Positions 24,701 through 36,327 of a stretch of DNA of 64,000 nucleotides are shown in pieces. Below the pieces are notes generated by a model. That model made no database searches and was not told the DNA's origin. It saw only the letters and a list, made by a program, of their open reading frames with translations. The stretch lies in the NCBI RefSeq assembly GCF_052324685.1, contig NC_135225.1, positions 11,546,003 to 11,610,002 on the forward strand, given 5' to 3'. The stretch's first letter is position 1. Every line of letters starts with the position of its first letter. The position numbers and the translations under genes were made by a program. This stretch comes from Brachyhypopomus gauderio (Eukaryota; Chordata; Actinopteri; Gymnotiformes; Hypopomidae).

Positions 24701-27700
24701 ATGTCGGTGGGAATAATTTTTAGAAACCATGCATATTGTGTTTGTGTAGTGTTTTAGTATGCGATTGAGACATAAGAACAATATTACTGAAGAACAAAGC
24801 AAATTTTCCTAGAGAAAGTTAAATGTTAGTCCATTAAATTTAATTAGATTACAAATAAATACAAATATAAATAAATACAAATAAACAAATACATCTTGCC
24901 ATTTATCTTGTAATGTTGTTTCTACATAAAGTAAGCTAATAAATGACTGAATCTAAATATAAAAACAGTGCTGTATTATAGCAAACAGAGTTCTGTAATT
25001 GCAGTTCCGTAATATTAGAGATGAACTATTACAAGGGTGGAATTTAACAATCTCAGTTATTGTGCTTAAAGTCGCTGTAATTGATTTAATAGTTGTGCTA
25101 AACTCTGAGAGCCACAGAAAGGGTTTGTCCCTCCCTTCAGTCCCATACCCACTATTCAAACCATTCTCCAAATCATTCACCCTTCCTCCACAGATATGCT
25201 GGACTGGGGTGTGTAGGTACCCTTCTGTATGCTGTATGCATGCGAAAATCAATTGCCAGGCCGACTATCTTCTATGCTTTCACTGTACAAGTTCATAAAC
25301 TGTATTTTATGTTGTGTAATGTATACAGTGCAGCAGCTGCTGTTTGTGTAAACCTTTGTGAATTCTTACCTTCCCCTCTTCCACTCCTTCCCTTCTCTTT
25401 GTGACGTCGAGTGATGCTATCTCGTAACCTCTGCAAGTTTTCCTAGATACAGGCATGCACACGCACACACACATACAGACGTGTGCACACACACACACAC
25501 AAAACAATGTCTGATGTACTACAAACTCCAAGTCATATACAGTTTACAATTTACAGTTTACAGATTACAATTTGCAAGTTTACAGTTTACAAAGTACAGT
25601 TATTATTGCTCTCCAACCAAAGGGCTTCATCTCAGAGCCCATGACCTCCTCATACCTGCTGGAAGCGGATGGACTGAGACCTTTTTTCCTGGTCAAACTG
25701 CCAGGCCTTGAACTCCTGCACTGCCTCCTCTACAGTGAGTGCCCCCACTTTCACCCTCTCCTGCAGGGAGATGAGCTGTTTCTGGCCTGGGGTCTTCATG
25801 CCTGCATAGGGGTCATGGGTAGTAACTTCAGTGTCTCTCTCTGGCCACAGTGAATCTGAGGGGAACAGATCGCTTCAACTCTGTGAAATGTAATATCCAT
25901 CAAACTCTTATGTACTTTCATCATGTGCAAAGGTCACTCTTAGAAGATTGTATATGAGTGTCATACCTTCAGAGGTTTGATTCTGTCTTTGACTACTACT
26001 ACTGCCTGTAGAACATAACGAGCGTTTGGAGGAGAACACTGCAAAAGATATGTTACGGAAATCTGAAAAAAGTGCATCATAAACCTCAAAGAGAGAGGGT
26101 TTTTTTTCTGATTACTAGATTCATATCACAGAACACAAACCACGTCACCTGCTTAACTTTATTTAAGTTATGTTTAAACTGAAACATATTTACCCGCATC
26201 ATAAGTAAATAGAGTAGGAATCAGGAAAATGCTTGTGCGTTTTTACGTCCTACCTGTTGAAATATAGGTCTTGCATTCCTCTGGCTCGGACAGCGTGGCT
26301 GGCCGAGGAACTGGGGCTGGTGGGCGATTCAGAATGGCAGAAGCAGAGCAAGTGTCTTGTTCATCTACAGTGTCATAGATTTCGTCTGGAGAGCAGATCT
26401 TATAGGGATCCTCCTCTTCTGAGTAGCCTTCTGAATTGTCCTCTGCTGTCTCATTGGCTTTCATAAAAGGGTAATCATCATCATTTGCTAGTTCTTCCTC
26501 CATGGTCTCTGAATTCTCCTGGGGTTTTTCTTCTTTTATAGGTTAATTAAAAAAATTACAACTTTATTTAAATGGAAATTTAGTATTAATCGGCATTTAA
26601 CGGTTAATGCGAAATGTAGTTTTCTTTTTGTTATGAGCTATTAAGTGAACTATTAAGTATAAATACTAAAAATTAAGTAATTATGTTACAAATACATTAT
26701 GTCACTTAATAAATGCCTCAGTTTAAAGATATCCAATAAATGTTTCTTAAATGTTTCTTAAATAAGTAAGTTCTTAAATGTTTCCTTATAAGTCATATCA
26801 TCAGTGACAGTGATACTACTTCATACATCACTACAAAATCATAAACATAAAGAAAATGATTTTTACATATTCGCTCTAATTTGAAATGATAGCTTTTTAG
26901 AGATGCTCTACATATTTTAACACCACTGACTGCAAAGAAAATCTTTTCTATGGTTTAGTAATATATTAATTAATTATATTAATGCAGAATTTTTCACACA
27001 TTTTAATTTTTCATAATTACCTTGGAAAAACTTTCTCAATATGACCTCTTCTGGGTGTTCAGACTCACTGAAAGAGTTGTTCAAGTCCTCGTCTGCAGAG
27101 AAAGAGTTCAAGAATAACATACTGCATTTCACATTAATCTGTATCTCAAAGAAAACATGCATGAAATAAATCTGCCACAGATCCAGGTTCCTTTCATATT
27201 ATTCCTTTAGATTTCCTTTATGTCTTTGAGCAGTCATTGGATCAGTCCTTACTAGACAAACAAGTTATTGCCATGACATTAGTTATTAGTTAGCTGCATT
27301 TCTTAATGCTAGTACCACAGTCCTGCAATTTAACACAATTATACATTCCTCTTTAAATTAGTTTTGAAGACTTTTACACATATTCAGCTGTTGTAAGAGT
27401 GAATTACACAATTGCATGTCAGGGTTCAGTTCCATCATAGACTCGTATATATCCTCCTGAAGAGAGAAGTTGGCCTCTAAAGCCTGGGCTGGGTTTGCCA
27501 TAGGCTCGTAGATGTCTTCATCTTCTGGCGTTGCCGGGGATTCCTCTATGTGAGACTTTTCCAAGTCTACTGTCTCCTAAATGTTTTCACAACATGCAAA
27601 ACATCAGTACAACTGACATCAGCATCAGTCCTTTTTAAGATGGTGAGAGATTTAGTATTTACATTTGATGAATACACCTGATTAGCTAGTAAAGGTCACC

Positions 27701-30325
27701 ATTTGGTGATGCTCACATACAAGAAGTCCTAAAAATAAAACTACAGATTCATTTAAGAAACTCGCATAATGTGTCACCAGTGTCACTTTACAGATTAAAG
27801 AAACATATCCCCAGGATAGCTTTGGTGAACTAGCACAGGGCAAAGTGTGCATCCAAACCAGTCAGTATCTTACCACATAGTCATCCATGAACCGTCTTAA
27901 ATCCGAGAAGCCACTTTTTTCAGCCAGCGTGTTTGGGTAATCCCCGTCCTTGTTCATTACACTGTAGGCCTGCATTGCTCCCGGGCACCGCAGCAACGTG
28001 CTGGTCAGTTTCTTTAGCCCGAACTTTGCAGAGAAGTGAAGCAAAGTTGGGAGTTCCACATTCGGCCTATCTGAGAATCCAAAGAGGTCCATTTTTTTTA
28101 CACACGGGTTATTCGGTTTCTGTTCAGTGAATACCTCACCTCGTCTCATTCTACTCGTCACCACACCACACGTATTACATTCTACACAGTGTTAAGAACC
28201 AAACTGAATGCAACTGTTCCTAAAACACAAAAAAAATGATTACTTGTGAATGTATTCTCCTGTTCAAGCTGATCGATTCCAAATACTTGTAATCCATGTT
28301 CAGGTATGTGTTTTTTAAGTGAATTGGTAAGCAAATCATCCAATGCTTCTGATGTATTTGATGTAATGTTAAATGCCTGAAAAAAACAACATATAATATC
28401 TGTGAGCATAAGCACGTGGCTCACCAAAGTCAAAACGTAGAGTGCATTTTTGACGCCACTACCATGTATGTATGACAATGCACTGGACACCAACCAATAT
28501 CAATTAACTGTAGGAAAGACAAAAAGAAGAATCATAACAAACCTGGCACATAAATTGCAGAGGATCCATAACTTTCTTAAGATAACAGTTTATTTCCTCC
28601 ATTTCTGTGTAGTATATCACAGTCCTTGAACATATGTTTGATCCATTACTATAAACATGCAAAGAAACAGCCCCAGATGGCATATCTGATAGCAGAAAAA
28701 TAAATGAATTAGAATAAAATAAGATGTTGCAACACTGCAAAATTTGCAAGACTTTCACAAAGTTCAAAGTGTTAGCACGAAGCAATTTTTTCCCAGGGCC
28801 AAGATGCAAATTCAATTAAAAGCACAAAACAGCAGAGAGGAACTAAAACGGATTCCTCTTTCTGAATTGAATCGACCCGTTTAAAACCTACCTGGTGACT
28901 GAGCTCTAACAATGTATTCATTTACAAGGGTTCCTGGCACACGTTTTGTTGAGTGCTCACAATGAAACTCCACTTCCATACTGGCCTGACTGTCCAACTT
29001 ATTCAGCATAATGACATAAATGTCCACCATAGTCTGGAAAAGCAAAAACAAAACAGCTCAGAAAGAATTATTGATACATCAATATAAACAAATGCTTTAT
29101 TCACGATGCATGGCCAAACAAAAACATGGTTTCTCAGAACTGTAAGTAGCTAGCTGCTTCCTTTAACATCCACCACGTAATAAAAAAAATTGTGATCGCA
29201 GTGTCTAAATGTGATCTCACTGCTACATGATCTTTGACAGTTTGGGAAACAAGTAGTTTTATTCAATGCATCTATATATATAATCATTTGGGGAATTTGC
29301 ACATAGCTTTTAAGTATATAAAAATACACTGAAAAGAAAACTGAATGTCCCTGCATATTCACTGAAGCCCCGAATACTTACCCCACAGAGTATTCTTTGA
29401 GGTTGGACAGTAAGGCAGAGTACATCTGCCGATGATGGCTCTGGACTTAAGGCTTGCGACACGATTCCAATGGTCTCATGGGTACTGTCTTGGACATCTG
29501 GATGTTCATCTGGTATGTGGGACTGGTCAGGAAGAACTAACTCCTCAGGTGGGTCTAAAGCATCCAGATCCAGGTCATTTAGTGGTGGCATTTCTTCCTC
29601 AGTCCCCCACTGGTCTTCAGGATGAGTAACATTTTCTTTCACAAAAACAATTCCAAAACATGTTCAAAGACCTGTAGTGCTGTGTGTGACTCTTTACAGC
29701 TTCCCAATAAATAACAGTACACCTCGTGTATTGTTAATTACCAACACCAAATACAGGGTCAGATACAGGAGCTTCTATAGGTTGCCTTAAAGTTCCAAAA
29801 GAAACTCTCATCATGGTTTGAATATTTGCCTTATCCTACTTTAGCCCCCCGAAATATAGTTTTAAACAGTTGATACAGTTTCTGAAGTACTGTTGCTAAA
29901 GAAGGTAAAGATCACATACCCCCTGCAATAACCTCCAGGACTGTGGAGACATATACTGATGGATCATCTTCTGAATCAAGCTTCCTCCAGCTGGTCCAGT
30001 ATTCAAAACAGTCCACTAAATCATCGTCTTCAGACACCCCACACAGAAACGCTATAACTTTACAGGGAGGGTATAGAACTTGTTCATAAGTGTCCCACAC
30101 ATCTGGTTCCCTCTGTATGTCCAGGAATGCCAGCGATAGCAAAAGCAGTATGCACTTGCTGGTGCTGAACACTGAACAGTCATAATCTTGAATAGATTTT
30201 TCCCCATCGGCAAGATACAACTTGATGGAACCTTGAGGGAAGTGGTCCGAAGCCTCCAAGATGACCTGGAGGTACGTAGCCCAGTCATGGGTCTCATCAG
30301 TGTGCACGATTAGCACATCACACAT
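21760..30325 (-). CDS. pik3ap1: pik3ap1, phosphoinositide 3-kinase adapter protein 1 (BCAP)
   Basis: Cytosolic adaptor that links B-cell and Toll-like receptors to PI3K (family knowledge). Coding exons: 30325-29920 (exon acceptor at 30346), 29635-29382, 29033-28892, 28685-28543, 28376-28244, 28070-27874, 27576-27378, 27092-27021, 26532-26254, 26038-25967, 25855-25656, 25442-25370, 24629-24462, 23789-23719, 23451-23363, 21898-21760. They sum to 2637 bases, about 878 aa (human about 805). Order: TIR-like domain (residues 1-135, CDVLIVHT), DBB region (about 200-340, VIYYTEMEEI), ankyrin-like segment (360-425, LPTLLHFSAKFGLKKL), PI3K-SH2 motifs YEPM and YESM (425-491), coiled helix QKQLISLQERVKVG (633-699), proline-rich tail ending PRPVQPRPW. 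Start is the in-frame ATG at 30325 (MCDVLIV); the frame stays open upstream, so a longer N-terminus is possible. The 5' edge of exon 26532 is ambiguous. Confidence 0.95.
22452..22531. repeat. trinucleotide-rich tract (ATC)n then (AGT)n
   Basis: Seven or so ATC units, followed by imperfect AGT/AAT/TGT triplets. Located in the intron between the last two pik3ap1 coding exons. Confidence 0.85.
25515..25605. repeat. short direct repeats of a TTTACAGTTTACAA-like unit
   Basis: Six or more diverged copies of a 7-14 base TTTACAG/TTTACAA unit next to a CA-rich stretch (25455-25500). Lies in the pik3ap1 intron between exons 25855-25656 and 25442-25370. Confidence 0.7.
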
Positions 30326-31065
30326 GGCAAAGCATCCAGACTTTTGCTGCAATTAAACAATCAGGATAGCACTTGTGTAGTTACCTAGCTTGCAAAAACA
30401 ATGAAATAATCTTTGACTACTAGATCTTCAGTCAGTCATATTTACATGCCTTCATAGGCCACACCTCTAACTATAAAGAGATTCTAATTTAAGATGGAGA
30501 ACTTAGCTTGCCTATGTCGAAATGAAACTGTACTGATGCAGCCAGATAGATGGATTTTCACTTGAAGCATGAACGCAGCCATTGTTCCCAAGTAACCTTG
30601 TCATGTCATGGTACCAAAGCACACAACTAATGCTTATCTAAGCAAACAGCAAAACTGGAGTCAACAGCCTCACAAATGTTACATTTGATCAGTGCCAGGA
30701 TTTGTTTTCTGCTGCTATGATTAAATTTGGGGGTTTACATAGCTTTTAGTGGAAGAGTTAATTACTGTAGAGTAGTTGGGCATTGCAGTTTACATGTAAG
30801 AATATGTGAGCATAGGGATTTAAAAAAGAGAATATTTAACAGCAGCAAAATACTTAAATGGTGGCTCGTCAGTGGACAAGACAGATCCAAACTATGTTAA
30901 ATCATACATTACTAGAAGCTATTTCATGTTAACCCAAGGTCTCTCGGTATCTAGCTCTGAGCAATTAAAATTCTCTAAGTTCACAGTGAAAAGATAACAT
31001 TGTTACTGAGGTATTTATTTGGACCACCACCAAAGGAAACAAAACCTTCATTGTAAGTTACTCAC

Positions 31066-31200
31066 CTTACTTTCTAACAAAAGACATTCAGATGTAGCAA
31101 AAACGGTGTAGTTCCACAAGTCTGCACTTTTATCCTTAAACTAGCCTTGGAATCTTAATATTTTTCTAAATTCTCTGTGGTATATAAACTGCACCCCACA
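31066..31200 (-). other. candidate leader exon of pik3ap1
   Basis: A strong minus-strand donor (AAG followed by GTGAGT at 31066) sits 720 bases upstream of the first accepted pik3ap1 exon. The block ahead of it has no in-frame ATG; the joined frame stays open back to a TAG, so it is either 5' UTR or an internal coding exon. The right-hand limit is a guess. Confidence 0.45.
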
Positions 31201-32677
31201 ACGTACTCTTATTTAAAGAAACAGTTTCCTGATAGAGTGTGACAACGTCACTTCCTTAAACTCTTTGCAATGGATTACTTAGAATGTTAGAGAAGCAGAG
31301 ATGGTGTGTATCAACCCACCAGAGTTGAACTGTCTGCTCCCTTCCCTCACCACACGACAAAAACCACACTTAAGCAGCACTGCAGTACAGTTAAACAGAA
31401 AACAGTTAATTAATTACCACAAGTCTATTGGATTAGACATTTGACAAAATTAAGTGTGGTTTACATTTAATTATTCAAATAGTTATTCAGTATTGAAAAC
31501 GAATGAATGAAAAAAATTATGTTAAGTTGTTGGTAAGTTCTTAAGAATTGGTATATGCTTAATCTTCAAGTACACAATTTGGAGTGTTTTTTAATCACTT
31601 TGATGTGCATGTTTTCCTCCTCTGCACTCAATATACAGTTTTCTGGATGATGAATGGTAAATGTTTTTTTTAGCAAGTCAACAGCAGCTCATTCCTTTTT
31701 TAGAACCACAGTTTGTGGTTTGGTATGAAAGTGTCTATATTACATACATGTGCCCCTACCAGAGCTGAGATTAAACTCAATTAAAAAGCTACAATCTGAA
31801 GGGCTTTGACAAGCATTAAAGAGCAGAGCTGCATACTTTTTAGTGGTGGGCAAAGTACATGTGAATTTAGAGATTCCCTTGGGGATATTGCTTGAGTAAA
31901 AGCAGAAGTCCTCTGTTTGTATTTCTACTTGAGTTAAAGTTCATAAGTGCTTGCTTTTACATACTTAAAAAAAAAAAAATGCTGTGATTTTAAACACTTT
32001 TTAATAAATGACCTGTGCACTTCAGACCCATGTACTGCAAACATGTCTTTGAGACAAGGCCACACACATTGTAGTGTCACAACCTCAACAAGAAAATGTA
32101 AAGTCAGACCCAATAAAAGAATCTATGAATTTAGCAGGTCCAACAAGTAAGTGCTGCACTTCAATTTAAACGTGCATCACATGCTTCTGGATGTTCAAAA
32201 TGATCCAAATATCTTACACAAATATAAGGTGTTTTACTTTGAATGTTGGGTGAAAGTAAAGAATATGAAAAAAGCTTTAACAAAATCCTTAGGTCCAGCA
32301 TCGCGTGTTATATGTACCTCAATACTATTCACAACTACGCTTTGTCCATGACTGAATAATGTCAACCAGAAGGATGAACAGACACTTCATCTACTCCCTG
32401 GGGAAAACTGCAGACCTGCACTTTAGTGTATTTGCACCAGATCTATATCTATGTCAGCCCAGTGTTATTTAACTATTCGGAGCTGTTGTTTCTGCCACAT
32501 TATTGTGATTTGTAAACAAGATTATTATAATGCTGACCTCTTATTGTGCCTAGTTTGGATGACAGGTTGCCTAGTGATAACATAAACAAGGCATTAATTG
32601 GAATGCTGCTGATTGGTGGGCTGGGAGGGCCAAGACCAGGAACTGACATACGAGTGGTCATATGGTCATATGAGGGG

Positions 32678-32962
32678 TCAGCTGCTGGCCTCTTGGGTAC
32701 TGCACTTAACCACACAAATATATTCTGCTGGCTTATTTTGCATCATAACAGCACTATAACCTTGTAGTCTGTTGGTGACAAACATGCCTTCATATACTTC
32801 CTGTGCTATAATAAATGCCCCTGTTGCCTTTTTGGTTGACTGTGAAGCGTCAAATGCAAATGGTTTTCCTCCGCACGACCACACGTGGAGCAGGTATCTC
32901 CACCGCAGCAGCTCTGTGTTCACAACGGCCTTAACATGACCGACCTTCCAGAAGACATGCAT
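32678..32962 (-). other. unrecognised 94-codon ORF upstream of pik3ap1
   Basis: Opens with MHVFWKVGHV and runs to a stop with mixed, coding-like residue content (for example RWRYLLHVWSCGG). I do not recognise a family. It lies in the gene-poor gap between pik3ap1 and kifbp, which also holds transposon remains, so it may be part of a decayed mobile element or a chance ORF. No splice partners were evident. Confidence 0.25.
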
Positions 32963-33294
32963 ATCAATGACATGAAAGAGCTCTTTACAAGAAGGCTCTT
33001 GTGAGGCTCTTCGATGGGTCTTCTATCCCAGGTTTGCTACTCACAAGAAAACTGTCCTGAGGTTCCTCTTTGAATTCATGATGTGAAACCAGCACGGTGG
33101 GTCACGGTGTGGGTGCTGAGAATCTGCAATGTGTGACACGGTCTAGAAGAATCATACACAGGTTCCTCTGATTCGAGTTCTAGACTTTAACTACCCTCCT
33201 GATGTATAGATGGCAGTAGTGCCACCTCTTTATGGATGACACCACTAATTAACACATTACTCATTTACCACTGCATTCCTGAGAAAACGCAGAC

Positions 33295-33429
33295 ATGATG
33301 CCTGTTCAGTTCATCCTGGAGGCCTGTTTGGACCGTTTTAAACATTACCATGTGCGAGAGTTACATCAGGAGCTTACAGAGGCAGAGGAAGTAGGACACC
33401 AGCTGAAGCATGTAGCCTGTGGGCGGTGA
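33295..33429 (+). other. unrecognised short ORF (44 codons)
   Basis: ATG at 33295, TGA at 33427. The peptide (MMPVQFILEACLDRFKHYHV and on) looks protein-like and is rich in charged helix-formers. Not recognised; could be an exon fragment, a retro-copy piece or chance. Confidence 0.2.
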
Positions 33430-33877
33430 CCAAATCACTATAAACGCATAACACCCACACTACTCCCCTGACATCATGGAACAGCGCAGGTGAAAGTTAA
33501 AATTCGGAAGCTCACCCAGACCACACAGTTTTGTTAATATGGAAGTGCCTCCATTCACCAACGAAGGACAATATACATAATTTATGAGTAATTGCACTCG
33601 TTTTTTAATGGCTTAATTTGTTCATTAAGAAGGAAACAAAGCCTAAGGTGCTTTATAACAATTTGCATATACCTCTGATCATAGGTTATTAGACTTGATG
33701 GCAATATAATTTTTTTTTCTTTTCTTTTCTTTAGGCATTGACAAGTTTTGTTAATCTTCTCATAAATGAAGGTGGTCAAATCATTGCCAAGAAGATGGGA
33801 AGGTGTTATAAAGACAGACAGGAGCTTCCATGAGTCAGATGCAAATGTCACCAGCTTTTCTTTGTACAATGTCAAAA

Positions 33878-34095
33878 GTCAATTCAAAGTGTGTTTATAT
33901 AGCAATTTGTATAACACACCTTGTCATACAGCTTTACAGTACAGTTTCACAAATGTATGGGTCCAGATCCCCAATCAGCAAGCAAAAGGTGACAGTGGCA
34001 AGGAAAAACTCCCTAAGCAACATTTAGGAAGAAACCTAGGGAGGACCAAGACTCAAAGAGGGTACCCATCCTCGCTTGGGCAATCCAACTAGAAT
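33878..34095 (+). mobile_element. interspersed repeat, fish-type, copy 1
   Basis: Carries the block GGCAAGGAAAAACTCCCT, then AAGAAACCTAG, GGACCAAGACTC and ACCCATCCTC, a combination seen in a very common ostariophysan repeat. The same blocks occur in reverse complement at 43630-43870. Boundaries are approximate; the tail is not clear on this copy. Confidence 0.7.
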
Positions 34096-34605
34096 CAGTG
34101 ATGTCTTAGCAGCATCATGTGTCACACCAGAAAAGATCTTTGCTACAAGAGCATAATAGGAGAGAAGATCAGTGTGAACTTGTGACTTCCTCTACTTCCT
34201 TTCAGTTGGTCTTAATTCTCGCAACACAGGACATTTAAAAACCAAGGAGCTGGGCAAAAAGACTTAGTTTTGAAATTAGGCTACTGGTCCACTCAAAAGG
34301 CCGCTAACACATTAGCCTATATCTTTGTGGACTTGAATTTATTAGTTTTTAAATGGTTTTTAAAAAGGTAAAAAACGTAAGAAGTTTTAAAGTTGAATGC
34401 TTTTATTCTTCTTAAAGAAGAACAAAAAAATTCCTGAAAAAATCCTGGCAAAAAATTTTTTTAACATGGCTGAAAATTATAAACATTAGTAAATAAACAC
34501 TTAAACTTTTCACATATTCTTTATTAGGAATTGAGTCAATTATTTATCAATACTTTCCAGTGATTTACAATAAATTGAACAATTACATCAACATTAAAAT
34601 TATAT

Positions 34606-36154
34606 ATACACTATATTGCCAAAAGTATTCGTTCATCCATCCAAATGATCAGAATCAGGAGTTCCGATCACTTCCATGGACACAGGTGTGAGAAGGGAAA
34701 GGTCTGGTGGCTGCAAAAAGGAACTTGCATCCACTGCAATTATTATATTTGCTGGTTATATCACATACACACCCACATATTATGTCTGAATTAACACATT
34801 TTTCTTCATCAGTGGACTGTTGAGAGTGATCAAATTTTGGAATGGCTTCGTCTTCTGGATCAAGAGAGATACTGGACTGCAGTTTTCTGTTTTTTTTTCT
34901 TCCCACGAGAGCTCCATCAAACACCGTCACCACAAGACCATTCCGTACGGATCTGGTGTTTAGTCCAGAACAGTGAATTTTTTTTTCTTTTGTATATATA
35001 CATGAGTGCGAGCTAGAGTTGTCTCTGAGCTGCCCCAAATATTGTAAATAATACAAGCTACACATTTTATTTATTCATTCTAATATTCCAAACCCTGTAG
35101 ATTCATTTCCTTACAGTATCACCCCTATGTTTTTATTATTGGCTTACACAGAAATTTCCTTGCTCCTAAATATTCCACAGTCAACTGTCAGCTGTATTAT
35201 AGGAAAATGGGAGTATTTGGGAACGACAGCAACCACGAAGTGGTAGGCTATGTAAACTGATGGAGCAGAGTAAACATAGTGCAAAGTGGTCACCAACTTT
35301 CTGCAGAGTCAATCACTAAAGACATCCAAACTTCATGTGGCCTTCAGATTAGCTCAAGAACAGTGCGCAGAGAGCTTCATGGAATGGGTTTCCATGGTCG
35401 AGCAGCTGCATCCAAGCCATACATCACCAAGTGCAATGCAAAGTATCAGATGCTGTGGGGTAAAGCACACTGCCACTGGACTCTAGAGAAGTGAAGGCAC
35501 GTTCTGTGGAGTGATGAAACATACTTCTCCATCTGGCAATCTGACGAGTCTGGGTTTGACGGTTGCCAGGAGAATGGTACTTGTCTGACTGCATTTTGCC
35601 AAGTGTAAAGTTTGTTGGAGGGAGAATTATGGTGTGGGGTTGTTTTTCAGGAGCTGGCCCCTTAGTTCCAGTGAAAGGAACTCTGAATGCTTAAGCATAC
35701 CAAGATATTTTGGACAATTCCATGCTCCCAACTTTGTGGGAACAGTTTGGAGCTGGCCCCTTCCTCTTCCAACATGACTGTGCACCAGTGGACAAAGCAA
35801 GGTCCATAAAGACATGGATGGCAGAGTCTGGTGTGGATGAACTTGACTGGCCTGCACAGAGTCCTGACCTCAACCCGTTAGAACACCTTGAATTAGAGTG
35901 GAGACTGAGAGCCAGGCCTTCTCGTCTAACAGCTGTATGTGACCTCAGAAATGCACTTCTGGAAGAATGGTCAAAAATCCCCATAAACACATTTCTAAAC
36001 CTTGTGGACAGCCTTTCCAGAAGAGTTGAAGCTGTTCTAGCTGCAAAGGGTGGCCCAACGTCATATTGAACCCTATAGATTAGCAATAGGATGTCACTTA
36101 AGCTCATATGCCAGTCAAGGAAGGTTAGCCAATATTGTTGGCAATATAGTGTAT
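34606..36154 (+). mobile_element. degenerate Tc1/mariner transposon with foreign insert
   Basis: Perfect 15-base terminal inverted repeats (ATACACTATATTGCC at 34606-34620; its complement at 36140-36154) mark a cut-and-paste Tc1-like element. From about 35150 the interior matches a well-known fish Tc1 family: the helix-turn-helix region (SAESITKDIQTSCGLQISS, from 35297) and the DDE part near 35710-36069 (ending EAVLAAKGGPTSY) are recognisable. The transposase frame is broken several times by stops and indels, so the copy is dead. Between about 34690 and 35140 the sequence does not look like the family's usual leader and is longer than expected. Confidence 0.9.
34655..35065 (-). other. 136-codon ORF inside the Tc1 element, origin unknown
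   Basis: Opposite in strand to the transposase and starting within non-family sequence; its last codons run into the Tc1 left end. It contains two clusters of Cys (CGCVCDI and NNCSGCKF) and a stretch with SISLDPEDEA. No family recognised. It may come from a nested insertion or be chance. Confidence 0.25.
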
Positions 36155-36327
36155 TTATACTCGAAAATCTGATGAGCTTAGGATATAAAATGATCATTGT
36201 GCGCCCCTTGTGGCCAGGAGGTGTATCTTCTTGAAGATCGCTAATTCTCCAGTGTACATCTCACCACGAATGAAACAGCGGACTCAATACTGACCCCTGT
36301 CTCCTCATTGCAGTTCCCTGTGACAAC

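Noticed and set aside
35691..36197. 168-codon minus-strand frame
   Set aside because: Antisense shadow of the Tc1 transposase remnant.
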